In this document: one piece after another, positions 1 to 12,251 of the stretch
Layout: each line of letters opens with the position of its first letter
Numbering within the stretch: position 1 is the stretch's first letter
NCBI RefSeq assembly: GCF_041146395.1
Contig: NC_090997.1
Location: 31,351,501-31,415,500 of the forward strand
Direction: 5' to 3'
Source: Eulemur rufifrons
Taxonomy: Eukaryota > Chordata > Mammalia > Primates > Lemuridae
Length of the DNA: 64,000 nt
Notes under the pieces: model-generated
Told to the model about the DNA's origin: nothing
What the model saw: only the letters and a program-made list of their open reading frames with translations
The model's database searches: none
Program-made: the position numbers and the translations under genes

Positions 1-2149
1 ACATACTAAGACTCATAAAATCAAAAAGAATAATCTTATAGGATCCAGCTACTTCCATACGCAATCACCTGGATCCTAGACTAAATTCTTGCCACATTGC
101 ATGTCATGAAATAAATCTAAACCCAGTGTTAAAGTTATGTGTTGAGGCCCACTAACCTTGTGCTCAATTTTGTGATCTGTCTGTGGTTAGATGACATTCT
201 CCTAAGTGTCTCCTCCCTCTTGTTCTCATCAAGTGGCAACTACCTCTTTTCTAGGAACATTAAGCCTCCCTGCAAGGTTTCAGCCTTGGCATTTATCCGC
301 TCTACAGCTTGAAGTTAGTAGAGAAGTAGAAATATTTCATTTTCTTGATCATGCCTCCACTCTTTCAAATTACTCCCAGGAAATGTCAAAGCCAGAAGAA
401 ATAGCTTAGAGACTGTGACTGAATTAAAATTGTGCAGAACAGTGGCCTGTCTTAATGAAATTATCCAGGACACCCACATTGGCTGGTGCATCTTTTAGTT
501 AAATGAAAGCATTTCCTTGCTGGCTTTCATACTCAGGGGATGACATAACCCTCTCTGGCTGTCTGGATGGCCTCCATAGTCCAGGAAAGGCCAGCTAGAA
601 TCTCCAAGCTAATTAACCAAGCCCTGTGGGACAGGTGCTCCTCACTGTGACTTCTTCAGCTGGGGAGTGAGAACCTCGAGTTCTACTTCTATTTTTAGTT
701 ACATTTATAATAATGGAATGAAAAACAAGTGACTTCTTGAACTCCTGTTACATGTCAGTCAGGGAGAGCAAATTATAGCTCACTCTGACAGTTACTAAGT
801 TAGAGCTAAAGAATTTCTCAGCAGTTCGGTGGTGTGAATTTGCACATTCTTAAAGCTGGTTGTTTCCTGGATGCACTGTCTCTGCAGATAAAATGGGAAA
901 CGTGGTGTGGAAGCATATTTGGCATTCACAGGTGACAATCAGAGTCTTGTAAGTCCAATTATGGCATAAAGGACTATTAGCAAAGAGCTGGATTCCAAAC
1001 CCAGCAAATGTGGAGGGTGATGAGACTGTGTTATTACCATGAGACTTTCCTCTCACTTCCCCTCAGCCCCAACCCCGTAAACCTCAGCACCACGATAAAG
1101 GCTGAAGGGATGCTATGTTACAAACCCCAGAAATTATCAGACTCTGGGGTAAAAGAGAAAACATAAGACAGACAAGAAGTGCTCTTTAAAAAAAAAAAAA
1201 GCAAAGGAAATAAATGTAAATTGCTTCTAAATGTTATTTCTAATTCTTCTTTTAATTTGTAAATAAAATGTTAAACCTATTGTTTCTTGATTTGGTTTTA
1301 TGTGTTATTTTTTCATGTTGCCATCATAATCTGATTTCACTAAATATCATTTATTTTACTTTAGCAAATTATTTTGAATGAAATAATTTGATTGAATTTT
1401 ATAAGTATAATTAATAGCTCATAATAAAGGCTTCCATTTTCTGTTAGGGAATATCAAATTTGTAGAGACTATTTCAAGTTACTTCTGTTATACTGGCTTA
1501 ATTCTTAATGTTCCAGAGTACATAAATGATGATGCTTGTACCATATCTTATATACCGTATACCTCTGAAGATAGGATTAAAACAAAAGAATTGATTGTAA
1601 TCCTATTTAAGAAGCAAATCTTCAGTTCCCTTCCTTAATTGCAGCCAACCACCTGCTTCTCTCCTACCCAGCAGAAAGCTAGAGGTTTTCCCCCAGGAAA
1701 AGGAGAAGTAGAGAGTGTCTGGATTGACAGATGTCAGAGACTGTTGAGAACAGGAAGATGGTATTGAAAACAAGATTAAGAAAAAAATTACCATGCATGT
1801 AAGTTCTCTCTTCTTCAAGCTGTGTACCCAGGACAGTTCATCACATTCTGATTGGGCATACTTTTAAAAGTCATCCAAAACTTAAAAAAAAGAAAAGTTT
1901 GTAGAAGAATCCAAAAACCAGAGAAAAATAATTTAGAAGCATCACCAGTCAACCTAAAAAGACACTAGATCTACAGAATTCATTAGTAAGTTTTGTTAAA
2001 CTTTAAGGTGACTCTCATGCTATGTAAACAAACTATTCCAAAATGTTTGATTTTTTTTAATCATTCAGTTTTCTCAGTTTATTTTACTAAGCTGGAATAA
2101 GCTACATAATAACACTTAAAAAATATAAAATAAAAATAAAACTGTCCAT
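1..2149. other. No recognisable element
   Basis: A/T-rich sequence without a convincing gene or repeat family. It contains only a short A run near 1189-1200. The few open frames are under 75 codons and look like chance. I see no splice-flanked exon or CpG cluster. Confidence 0.4.
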
Positions 2150-4735
2150 TGTCACCATAAATATATTTATAAAAATAATTAATAAAATCCTATTAAATCA
2201 AATTCAACACTATATTGAAAGAATGATAGCACATGGCAAGTAGGGTTTATTTCAAGAGAGCGAAAATGGCTTAACATTCAGGATTTATTAATAAAATATA
2301 CCTTATTAATAGGTCAAAAAAACCCTCAGATTAACAAATTGGGCTGACATGTCTACAAATCATTTGCTAATTTTCAACAAATGTTCCTGATTTTAAAGCA
2401 AAACAAGTTCCTAATAAAATAGAAATAGCAAAATACTTCCTTAATATGATATAGAAAACATACTTTAACCAAAATCCAACCTCATATATAACTGAGAAAT
2501 ATTAGAGGAATATTCTAAAGTAAAGAACAATGCACACATAAAATGCATATAGATACTGCTATTGCTTGACATTATATGGAATTTCTGACTGATACAATAA
2601 AAAAATTAAATCAGAAGTATAATAACTTGAAAGGTTGTCCACCTGAAAACCCAAACAAATCAACTGAGTATTCATTTATACTTTTAAGAACTTTAAGATA
2701 TTAACAGAATACATAAATGTGGCCCATTACAAAAATAATATTAATCACTAGCTTTTTTAAATACCAAGAATATTCAACGACAAAATGTAATGGGATGAGA
2801 ATTTATTAGCATGAGAAAATTTAGTACCTCTAGGAATAAATATTTGAAAATATATGTAGGAACTATATTGTAAATATTTCTCAGAAACATAAAAAAAAGC
2901 TGACTAAATGTCTTACCATAAGACAATATGGTAAATAGTTCAATTTCTCTTAATCTAATTATTGGTGTCATGACTTTCAATTTAAATCCTGATTAATTTT
3001 TTAAGACTCTAAAAGTGATTCTAAAGTTCATTCAGGTGAAAGCATAAATAGGACAAAAGAGGTCAAAAAAGCTTATATAAAATTAACAAGTAAAGTTTTT
3101 TCATCAGTCAAAACTGAGTAACTTCAAATCATACTACAAGGCTGTAGTAACCAAAACAGCATGGCACTGGCATAAAAACAGACCAATGAAAAACAACAGA
3201 GAACCCAGAAATAAATCTATGCATGCACAATCAACACATTTTTGACAAAGGCACCAAGAACATACATTGAGGAAAGGACAGACTCTTCAATAAATTGTGC
3301 TGGGAAAACTGGATATCCATATGCAGAAGAATGAAACTAGTCTCCTATCTTTCACCATATACAACAAAAGTCAAATTCAAATGAACTAAAGATTTAAATA
3401 TAAGACTTAAACCTATTTAACTACTAGAAGAAAACATTGGAAAAAGCTTTAGGACATTGGTCTGGACAGAAATTTCTTGAGTAAGACCTCAAAAGCATAG
3501 GCAATCAAAGCAAAAATTAACAAATGGAATCACATCAAACTACAAAGTCTCTGCACAGCAAAAAAAAACCCAAAAAACAAAACAAAACAAAACAAACAAT
3601 CAACAAAGTGAAGAGACAGCCCACAGAATGGTAGAGAAAATATTTGAAAACTATTCAACTGACAAGAAGTTAATAACTGGAATATATTGATATAAGTAAC
3701 TCAAACAACTCAACAGCAAAATAAAATCCAATTAAAAATAGGCAAAAGATATGAATAATCAATTTCTCAAAAGAATACATACAAATAGTCAACAGTTACA
3801 TGAAAAAATGCTCAACATAACTAAGTATTAATATTAGAGAAATGCAAATCAAAACCACAATGAGATATCATCTCACCCCAGTTTAAATGGTTATTATCAA
3901 AAAGACAGAAAATAACAAATGCTGATGAGGATGTGGAGAAAGGGGAATATTCATACACTGTTGGTGAGAATGTAAAGTTTTACAGCCATTATGGAAAACA
4001 GTATGGAAGTTCCTCAAAAAACTTAAAATAGAATGAATTACCACATGATCCAGCAATCCCACTGCTGCATATATATCTAAAAGAAAGGAAATCAGCATAT
4101 TGAAAAGATACCTGTACTCTCATGTTTATTGCAGAACTCTTCACAATAGCCAAGATATGAAATCAACCTAAGTGTCCATCAGTGGGTGAATAGGTAAAGA
4201 AAATGTGGTAAATATACACAATGGAATATTATCATGCCATAAAAAAGAATGAAATCTTATCATCTGCAACAACATGGATGGAACCAGAGGACATTATGTT
4301 AAATGAAATAAGTCAGGCACAAAAAGACAAATGTTTGTGTTTTCACTCATATGTGGGGGTTAAAACATCGATCTCATAGAGCTAGTGAATACACCTCTGG
4401 TGGATACCAGAGGCTGGGAATAGTACTAGAGAGAGGGGATAAAAAGGGATTGGTTAAAGAGTACAAAAATACAGTTAGATAGAATGTATAAGATCTAGTG
4501 TTTGGTAGCACAATAGGGCAACTGTAGTTAAGAATAATTTATTGTACATTTCAAAATAACTAGAAGGGTAGGTTTGGGATGTCCCAATACGAAGAAGTGA
4601 TAAGTGTTTGAGGTAATGGATATTCCAGTTAACCATATTTTATCTTATACTTGTATTCTTGTGTCAAAATATCACATGTACCTCATAAATATGTACAACT
4701 ATCATGTATTCATAAAAATTAAAAATTATTTTAAA
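2150..4735 (+). mobile_element. LINE-1 (L1M/L1P-grade), 3' half of ORF2 plus 3' UTR
   Basis: About 2.2-2.6 kb resembles the middle of L1 ORF2. From about 3110 the match is clear: the 'aaggctgtagtaaccaaaac' block, then the tract giving the C-terminal part of ORF2 up to about 3.6 kb. The typical L1 3' UTR follows, with 'caacaacatggatggaacc' near 4266 and the 'ggataccagaggctggga' block near 4402. It ends with an A/T-rich tail near 4735. The frame has stops and indels throughout, so it is dead. The 5' edge is uncertain. Plus-strand sense. Confidence 0.85.
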
Positions 4736-4820
4736 TCGAGTAGGCATTTAATGAATAATATGAGAACAGACAGATTAAGTGAACTATCACAGAAAAGGCA
4801 GAAGCAGACACTATGTAAAT

Positions 4821-5277
<457 letters not shown>

Positions 5278-5780
5278 TTATCCCCATCAATGGTGCTGGA
5301 CTAATTGCTAGCGTCTAGAAATTGTACACTAGTTCCTCACTTTACACTTTAATCCAAAGTATACTCCACATGAATTAAAGAGTTAGCAATAAATGAGAAA
5401 ACAAATAAATAAACTATAAAAGAGCCAGGTGAACATACATGCGCATAAAGCACAAAGGAAGACAGGGCTTCCTCAGTATACCTTAATTGAAGGAAGGAAT
5501 CCTAAATGAAAAGATTTGTAGACTTCACTACAAAATAATTAAAACCTTCTGTATAACAAGAGCCATGACAAATCATATAAAAGACAGATGACTAAAAGAG
5601 AAATATGTATCAGGCAATGTGTAGATATATTGAATTTACGAAGCACTCGGCAAATAAATAAACGAAGAGTAGCATGTTTTTAAAAGGGACAATGGATACA
5701 AAACAGAAATATAAACAGCCAGTAAACATAAATTCCTTTCAACATTGAAATACTAATTCAGTCTGTCAGATTTGTGACCA

Positions 5781-5833
5781 TCTATATATCTGCCTATCCT
5801 TCTATCCATCCATCTATTAATCTATCTATTCAT
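5781..5833. repeat. (ATCT)/(CCAT) tetranucleotide repeat
   Basis: Imperfect tetranucleotide run of atct, ccat and tatc units just upstream of the hAT fragment. Confidence 0.75.
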
Positions 5834-5897
5834 ATCCAAGATTGGCAGGAATGCAGGCAAATTTGTACTTTTATAATCTACTACTTAGAATGGGGAC

Positions 5898-6100
5898 TAT
5901 GAATCTTTTCTATAAAAGACCAGATAGTAAATATTTCCAGCACTGTGGGCCATATGGTCTCTGTCACAACTACTAAATTCTGCAGTTGTAGCACAAAAGC
6001 AGCCATAGATAAATTGACACGGCTGTGTTCCAATAAAACTTTATTTGCAGATACAGGCAGTGGGTCAGATTTGGTCTGTGGGGCATAGGTCTCACCCTCC
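5898..6100 (-). mobile_element. Non-autonomous hAT DNA transposon (TTTGCCAACCCCTG-end family)
   Basis: Contains the hallmarks of a widespread mammalian hAT family: 'ccagatagtaaatattt', 'ggtctctgtcacaactact', 'gcagccatagataaa', 'ccaataaaactttatttg' and 'gtcagatttggtctgtgggg'. This is the reverse orientation of the family as it starts with CAGGGGT. Both termini are eroded. Related copies are at 6826, 50400 and 59383. Confidence 0.8.
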
Positions 6101-6414
6101 TTATTTAGAGAAAAAGTTGTAGCAATTTTTTAGAACAAATTGTCCAATATATATCAAAAGCTTTAAAAATATGCTTATAATTTACCCAAGCAATTGCCTT
6201 TTAGGAATGTATTCTACAGAAACCATTATGCTTAGTGAGTAATGATATTCATCAAATGATTTCCTTAATGTCTAACTATAAGGCTTTAGATAACAAACTA
6301 TGCTTAACAGTGCATGACCATGCCATACCCCCTAGAAAAACTTTTAAGAAAACAACCTAATGACAACCTAATGACATAAAGAAATACACACATACACACA
6401 CATGTGGTTAACAG
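6101..6414. other. No recognisable element
   Basis: A/T-rich stretch containing a short ACAC run near 6385-6405. No gene or repeat recognised. Confidence 0.35.
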
Positions 6415-6600
6415 AACAGAACTGCAAATCAGAATGCCTGAGTTCAAATTCAGATTTCACAACTTTCTGTATGAACTTGGTCAAGTCATTTAACCTCTCT
6501 TAATCTCATTCTCTTCATCTGTGAAATGGGAAAAGTAATTGTACTTACCTCATGAAAGTATCATGAGAATTACATAAGACAATGCGTATGATAATCCTGT
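6415..6600 (+). mobile_element. MIR SINE
   Basis: Shows the MIR core in order: 'gaatgcctgagttcaaattc', 'aacttggtcaagtcatttaa', 'cctctct', 'catctgtgaaatggg', 'cttacctca', 'tcatgagaattacataag'. An ancient tRNA-derived SINE, diverged but nearly full core. Confidence 0.85.
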
Positions 6601-6825
6601 CTTAATACATTCAGGCTGCTATAACAAAATTCCACAAAGTGGGTAGCTTATAAATAACAGAAAATTATTTCTCACAGTGCTAGAGACTAAGAAGGCCAAG
6701 ATCCAGGTATCTGCAAATTCCACATCTGGCAAGGGCTTGCTTCTTGGTTCACAGACTGCCGTTTTCTTGCTGTGTTCTCACATGGCAGAAATGGCAAGAA
6801 AATTAGTTCTCTGGGGTCTTGGCCT

Positions 6826-6932
6826 GACCTGGTGCTACAGTGTCAGAGTTGAGTAGCAGCTACAGGGACTGTATGGTACACAAAACCAAAAATACTTATC
6901 CAGCTCTTTATAAAACTTTGCCAAGCTTTAGT
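6826..6932 (+). mobile_element. hAT fragment (same family as 5898), truncated
   Basis: Contains 'agagttgagtagcagctaca', 'ggactgtatgg', 'aaaaatacttatccagc' and 'aaaactttgccaag', matching the terminal half of the hAT family in the opposite orientation to the copy at 5898. It lies inside the MaLR LTR and is itself followed by another hAT. Confidence 0.65.
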
Positions 6933-7043
6933 CTATAGTTGTGGTCCCCAAACCCCTGGCCCGTGGCCCAGTACTGGTCTAAAAAATCGTCTTCCATGAA
7001 ACCAATTCTGGTGCCAAAAAGGCTGGGGACTGCTGATCTGTAG
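6931..7043 (+). mobile_element. Short hAT element with 8-bp target duplications
   Basis: Element 6939-7035 starts ttgtggtccccaaa and ends ggctggggactgctg, the inverted termini of a second mammalian hAT family. It contains 'tcgtcttccatgaaaccaat' and 'tctggtgccaaaaagg'. Flanks gtctatag (6931-6938) and atctgtag (7036-7043) agree at 6 of 8 positions with only transitions, as expected for an old 8-bp hAT duplication. A longer copy of this family is at 49628. Confidence 0.8.
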
Positions 7044-7210
7044 TATAAACTTTCTACTTGCCTGCATGAGCAAGCATATTGGTTTGTTTTCACAGAAACC
7101 AAACCTCATGACCTAATTACCTCCCAAAGGCTCCACCTCCAAATACTAACAGATTGGATATTAGGTTTCAACATATAAATTTTGTTGGGTTGCAAATTTG
7201 TTCTACAGCA

Positions 7211-7968
7211 AATACTTAGAATGACTCAGTAAATGCCATATATAACCATATCCAAAATATCTAGAATATTTATAAGTAGTTTTCATTATCTTCTCTGTCC
7301 TTTCATGTATTTTCTGGTTTTTACATATGTATACATTATTTTGTAATTATATAAAAATGTTAAAATTTTGCATTTAAGAATTTCATAAGCTACCTTCAAT
7401 CTCATTATAAAATTGTCTGTTGATAATAGCATTAATTCCCGGAGTACTGAGCTGGTTCAAAAAGCAAAATCTATATCTGATTTTAAAAAAGCAATTTCAC
7501 AGCCTACTATGTCCTTTTTCTCAGAGGAAGAAATTTAGAGATGTTTACATCTCAGGTGAGACAGACTTGGACCTTAGGCTGGTAAAATATTGTCTCACTG
7601 GTAACTAGCAGTCAGAGTGAACTGGCCTAAGGCAGGAAGATGAAATGTTCAACCCAGTTTCAAGAACTCATGCCTTGGAAGGAAATACCTCTGAAAGCAA
7701 ATCTATGTGACTCTTACTTCTTATCAGAATAAATCAATAGATCCAAACATGTTTTCTCAAGGATTTAAGTCCAGAAATCTTCTCCTTGCATGGCAGACTT
7801 ATTTCCTGCTCCCAACTATACTCTTATTTAAAATCTAGCAATCCATCTCCCTTATCTTTGTGGAATATCTGAGGAATAAGCCATGGAAACTCAAGTATAT
7901 TCCAGGGAACCTACCTGAATTTCCAGTAAAGAGTTCCCAAATCCCCTTCACAGTATATACATCCTCTC
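7211..7968. other. No recognisable element
   Basis: A/T-rich DNA between the LTR and the pyrimidine tract. No gene or repeat family identified. Confidence 0.35.
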
Positions 7969-8101
7969 CACCTTCTTCCTTCCTTCCTTTTCCTTCCTTC
8001 CTCTCTTTCTCTCTCTCTGTCTCTCTCTATTCATTCCTTCCTTCTCTCCTTTTCTCTCTCTCTCTCTCTTCCTCTCCCTTCCTTTTCTTCTTTCCTTTCT
8101 T
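7969..8101. repeat. Polypyrimidine (TTCC/TC)n tract
   Basis: About 130 bp that is almost entirely C and T on the plus strand (ttcc, ttct and ctct units), abutting the end of the next LTR. Its antisense frame gives an Arg/Glu/Lys-rich peptide, an artefact of the repeat. Confidence 0.92.
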
Positions 8102-8455
8102 AGTCCATTTAGGCTACTATAACAAACATCATAAACTGGGTGGCTTATAAACAACAGAAATTGATTTCTCCCAGTTCTGGAAACTGGGAAGACCAATTTC
8201 AAGGCACCAGCAGATTTTGTGTCTGGTGAGGACCTACTCTCTGATTCATATCTGGCACTTCCAGTTATGTCCTCACATGGTAGAAGGGACAAGCTAGCTC
8301 TCTGGGGTCTCTTTTATAAGGGCACTAATTCCAACAGTGAAGTCTCCCCCATAACCTAATTACCTCCCTAAGGCTCCACTTCCTAACACTAACGTTTTGG
8401 AGATTAGGTTTCAACACATGAATTTTGGGAGAACATACGCATTCAGTCCACTGCT
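8101..8455 (-). mobile_element. MaLR (MLT1A-like) solo LTR
   Basis: Close to a full LTR in reverse: 'ggctactataacaaacatca', 'ggtggcttataaacaacaga', 'gtcctcacatggtagaaggg', 'ctctggggtctcttttataa', 'cataacctaattacctccct', 'ggtttcaacacatgaatttt', ending with 'cattcagtccactgc'. No internal MaLR sequence adjoins it. Confidence 0.82.
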
Positions 8456-9174
8456 CTTGATTTCTTGACCTTTCTTTAGAATACTTAATACCTACCTAAT
8501 ATGTTTCATGCAGATCAGCAAAATTCCTGCATGTAAACCAATATTTCTGCACAGCATGGCAGCCTCGCTCCCTCATTCCCTCTACTCCAGCTCCACACTT
8601 CCTTTTCAACATGAGATCCAAAACCCTAAATTTACTGCAGTCGTGCAGGCATGTGACAGATTCCACAGTCAACACACCTGTATGAGGCTTTGTTTTAGAA
8701 GTTAGTTACATAAGAATGTAAGAGCACAGGGCCTCCATTTTGCTGGTTTGGGTGGAAGGATAGCAGTGTGGTTTGGGGCAGTGGCAGCAACGGTAACATG
8801 GTACTATGGTGTGTAAGAGTAGTGGCTTCTTGATCCTGGAGTAGCAGCAGCTCCCTCTCCAGGTCAGTTCTATCGTATGGTTTTAGAGATGTTTCCTGGA
8901 ACTTCAGCCTTCAGTGTGTTTCTCCAGCCCTTCCACTAATTCAGTCACCTAAGCCTTCCTGCTTAAAATAATTGCAGTGGATGCTCTTTGCTGCAACAAA
9001 AATTTCTTGTGTGATTCTCATTACAAGCCTTTGTTTGCATTTCTTTGACATTATTTACAAGAGATTGGGGAGAATACTGAGAAGTTTTCAAAGGCTAAGA
9101 CAAGTGCAGCAGAAGGAATATGAATAGCCAGGAAGGACTATTAAGAAGCTCCCGTGACCTTCCATGATCTTGCC
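8456..9174. other. No recognisable element
   Basis: Mixed-composition DNA with a GC-richer patch near 8700-8900. No exon, repeat or RNA gene identified. Confidence 0.35.
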
Positions 9175-9300
9175 ATTTATTCAATATCAAGTTGCCCACT
9201 GCCGTATCAGGGTGCACTGGGCTAGGTTCAGAAGATGTAAACATGAATAAAGGTGTTCCCTGAAACTACAGGTCATAAAATCAAGAAGATAATACTAAAC
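9175..9300 (-). mobile_element. LINE-2 fragment (tentative)
   Basis: Weak match to a reversed L2 3' region: 'tgccatttattcaatatcaa', '...gggctaggttcagaagatgtaaa', 'catgaataaaggtgttccct'. Strongly diverged. Confidence 0.45.
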
Positions 9301-9309
9301 CCATAAGAA

Positions 9310-9505
9310 TAATTGTACATCTCGTGTATTATTCCATTTTCTCTTCAAATAACTGTATAGGTAGATACTATTACCACCACATTACAGATGAAGCTTAGAG
9401 AGACTGAGGGACTTGCATGCAGTCATGAAGCTAATAAGTGGTCAAAATAGGGTTTAAGTCCAAATCTGATTACAGAGACTGAGTTCCTAAACACTACCCA
9501 GCAGT
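9310..9505 (-). mobile_element. MIR SINE
   Basis: Reverse MIR core: 'taggtagatactattacca', 'ttacagatgaagcttagaga', 'gcagtcatgaagctaataag', then the tRNA-like end. Confidence 0.75.
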
Positions 9506-9517
9506 AAAATCTGTAGA

Positions 9518-9765
9518 TGTTCATTCAGTCATTCAATGAATAGTTGTCGACACTGACTCAAGTCAGGCCTAATGCCAGGGATCCTGATAATAGTTCAAGT
9601 CATAAAACAGCAAGTCGGGGAAATAAAGTCATATCATGTAGCTAGAGGAAGAAGTAAGGACTTGATGTGAAGAGAGGCACAGGCAACATTCCTCTCATAC
9701 ACAAGGAATTCAATGGAATCCAGTATGTTTGCTGAGTGCCTTTAAGCTCCAGATATTCTGCTTGG
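9518..9765 (-). mobile_element. LINE-2 fragment (tentative)
   Basis: 'cattcagtcattcaatgaat' followed by 'ctaatgccagggatcctgat' is the reversed L2 tail layout. The rest is degraded, and the match near 9720-9760 may belong to a second fragment. Confidence 0.4.
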
Positions 9766-9843
9766 AGTTGAAGTGAGATGAAGATCCGGTTCTTGTCAGT
9801 GTCTGTTATATTTATTCACTGCTGTGTCCTAGCACCAAACCTC

Positions 9844-10148
9844 AAAAGTATTTGTCTGGTACTCACCATCAAATTGGTACTAACTGATCAACACTTAGGT
9901 GCACACATGGAAGTAATATTCATCAGGTGCTGGGTAGGTGGGACAGGGGTGGTGGGGGGTGAAGGGGATGGGTAAATGCATAACTAATGGGTACGGAGTG
10001 CACTCTCTGGGGGATGGGCACACTTGTAGCTCTGGCTTGGGCGATGCAAAGGCATTATATGTAACCAAAATGTTTGTACCCCCATAATATTCTGAAATTT
10101 TAAAAAAGCAAATAATAAATAAATAAATTTTTTAAAAACTATTTGTCT
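9844..10148 (+). mobile_element. Young 5'-truncated lemur-type LINE-1 with target duplications
   Basis: Insert 9859-10133 keeps only the L1 3' UTR: 'gatcaacacttaggtgcaca', 'ctctctgggggatgggcaca', 'ttgtagctctggcttgggcg', and the tail 'tgtacccccataatattctg' followed by an A-rich end with AATAAATAAATAAA. Flanks aaaagtatttgtctg (9844-9858) and aaaactatttgtctg (10134-10148) match at 14 of 15 positions. I recall this 3' UTR from strepsirrhine LINE-1s, so it dates the insertion to that lineage. No coding sequence remains. Confidence 0.88.
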
Positions 10149-10539
10149 GAGGAAGAAAGAAAATAATATGATAAATTTTATTTTAGTGGAATGAATAAAT
10201 TCTGTTCAGGGGACATCGGAGAAGGGAAGTGGGATGTCAGAAAAACTTCAAAGAAACAATAACAGAGCATTGAAGAATGAGTAAGACTTTATAATGAGTT
10301 TTTAGACCACTCTGCCCCAGTTATCCTACTTGAATTTCTTGTCACAGTCCTGTATTTTAGGGGTTTCTTAGAGCTCTGAATCTATGAATACAATTTAATA
10401 AATGCAAAGGTGAATGTGGATAGATAAATCTTTCAAAACTGGAAATTCTTATGTACATCTTTCCCATACTGCTCCAGTCTTTACATAAAATACTTGTTAT
10501 ACATGGTCTCATTCTATGTAGCATCAGAGTATTTGCGTG
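10149..10539. other. No recognisable element
   Basis: A/T-rich DNA. No gene or repeat family identified. Confidence 0.35.
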
Positions 10540-10660
10540 TGTACACATATGCACATACTGCATACATATACACATATATACACATACATAAAATCACCCC
10601 ACATACATACATACACAATCACCCATAAAATACATACATATAGATACACAGATATAAAAT
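10540..10660. repeat. (TACA)n-rich low-complexity block
   Basis: Runs of taca and cata units. Two imperfect copies of an 'ataaaatcacccca'-containing unit (about 10586-10600 and 10654-10668) suggest an older, larger tandem duplication. Confidence 0.75.
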
Positions 10661-11044
10661 CACCCCAACCTCAGCATTTTGCAAAATATCTCATGATGTT
10701 ACTAATAGCAATATTAGTACTAAATATAGACCCTCATGATAATCAAATCACTCCTCCTCTTTCTTGCAGTTTTAGTGCCTTGGTGCGGGCCCTCCGCAGC
10801 GCTATTCCAATCCTCCCTAGCCTACATACCGTTTTCATTTTACTCTCTCTTTAACCAAATCCTGGTAGAAAAATGATTCCAATAAGCTGGTGACTCAGAA
10901 GTCACAGTAAAAGATGAGTTTTCACACACACACACACACATACACAAAAATAGTTTTCATATTTTCTTGGGAAAATGGATATTGAACATATTTTTCAAAA
11001 AACTTCCACAGCCATTATACCATAGCATTCTAGGAAAGAATATA
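10661..11044. other. Mostly unassigned, with a (CA)n run
   Basis: Contains a short (CA)n repeat at 10923-10942 and a GC-richer patch near 10775-10810. No gene identified. Confidence 0.35.
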
Positions 11045-11200
11045 GTGGCAACTCCTCCACTCCCACTTCACAGATAAAGAAGTCAGGCAGAGGAGGGTTA
11101 TGACAATAACTCAAAATCATGCATAGTGTCAAGAAACTGGGCATGCACCCATGCCTCCCAAATCTTGTACTTTTACTTTTCTCACTGTGGTTAAACACTG
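11045..11200 (-). mobile_element. MIR SINE (diverged)
   Basis: Reverse MIR: 'ccacttcacagataaagaag', a region aligning to the 'cttgcccaaggtcacacagc' block, and the tRNA-like end near 'cacccatgcctcccaaatct'. Confidence 0.55.
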
Positions 11201-11799
11201 ACTCTTAAGATTGCTAAGTACATAAATGAGAAAAATAACATTTTTTTTGCTAAAATAATGTTCTATTTAACAGACATATGCTGTTAAACATACTTAGCGT
11301 TTTATTTTGCTTTTGATACATAAACTATTAGAATTAGTAGAAACTTAGTCCTGATTATTTTCTCTGTTCTAAACTTTGATATTGACATAAAGGACCAATG
11401 AGTTCATTTTGTTAATGTCAGAAAACCCACTGCCATGCTTTTTTACAAAACTCATGATTTTTTGAAAATATTTCTTGCGTTCTTACTTTTTTTTTTGAGC
11501 AATACTCAGACATTTGGCCCATCTCATGTTAGTGACTCATATTCTTATGCTAGGATCTGTCACTTTCTGTTCCTCTATGTGGAGCTTCTAGGTATCTGAT
11601 AAATACATAATTCTATAGGTAGACCATATCTGGAAAATGTGCAAAGATGACATCAGATTGCAGAACACGTTGGTAATGTCAAAAAGATTTTGCCACAAAG
11701 TCAACATTACAAGAATGACATGAGGATGTGTGACAGGTTATCTCTGCCTCCTTTCAGCTGCAATGAGGGTCAGATTGGAACAATTTCCACCTCACCTAG
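11201..11799. other. No recognisable element
   Basis: A/T-rich DNA without gene, RNA or repeat identified. Confidence 0.35.
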
Positions 11800-12251
11800 T
11801 TTATTACTCTGTTAGGACTGCCATAACAAGTATCATAAACTGAATAACAGAAATTTATTGCCTCACGGTTCCGGAGGCTAAAAATTTGAGACCAAAGTGT
11901 CTGCAGGGTTGGTTCCTTCTGCAGGCAGTGAATAAGAGGATCTTCCAGGCCTCTCTCCTAGCTAGTGGTTTGCTGGCTACTTCTGATATTCCTTGACTTC
12001 TCCTGCATCACCCCAGTCTCTGCCTTGATCTCCATGTAATGTTCTCCCTGTGTGTGTGTCTGTGTCCAAATTTTCTCCTTCTACAAGAACACCAGTCAAA
12101 TTGGATTAGGGGCCCACCCTACACCAGTATGACCTCATTTTAAATACTTATATCAGCAATGATTCTACTCAAATTATGATCACATTCTGTGGTACCGGGA
12201 TTTAGAACTTCTGCACATAAATGTTTGAGAGGCACAATTCAACCCATAACA
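11800..12251 (-). mobile_element. MaLR (MLT1-like) solo LTR
   Basis: Near full-length reversed LTR: 'gttaggactgccataacaag', 'cctcacggttccggaggcta', 'ctcctgcatcaccccagtct', 'gtgtctgtgtccaaattttc', 'aacaccagtcaaattggatt', 'attcaacccataaca' at the end. The internal region is absent. Confidence 0.8.

Larger units (their letters stand above)
6603..7210 (-). mobile_element. MaLR (MLT1-like) LTR, interrupted by hAT elements
   Basis: Reverse-orientation MaLR LTR. The 3' end reads 'ttcaggctgctataacaaaa', then 'gtgttctcacatggcagaaa' and 'ctctggggtct'. It is cut near 6820 and resumes at about 7098 with 'cctcatgacctaattacctc', then 'ggtttcaacatataaatttt', ending near 7210. The missing middle is filled by two hAT fragments. 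Confidence 0.75.

Noticed and set aside
7948..8292. 114-codon Arg/Lys/Glu-rich minus-strand frame
   Set aside because: Its sequence is the translation of the purine strand of a simple repeat plus part of an LTR.
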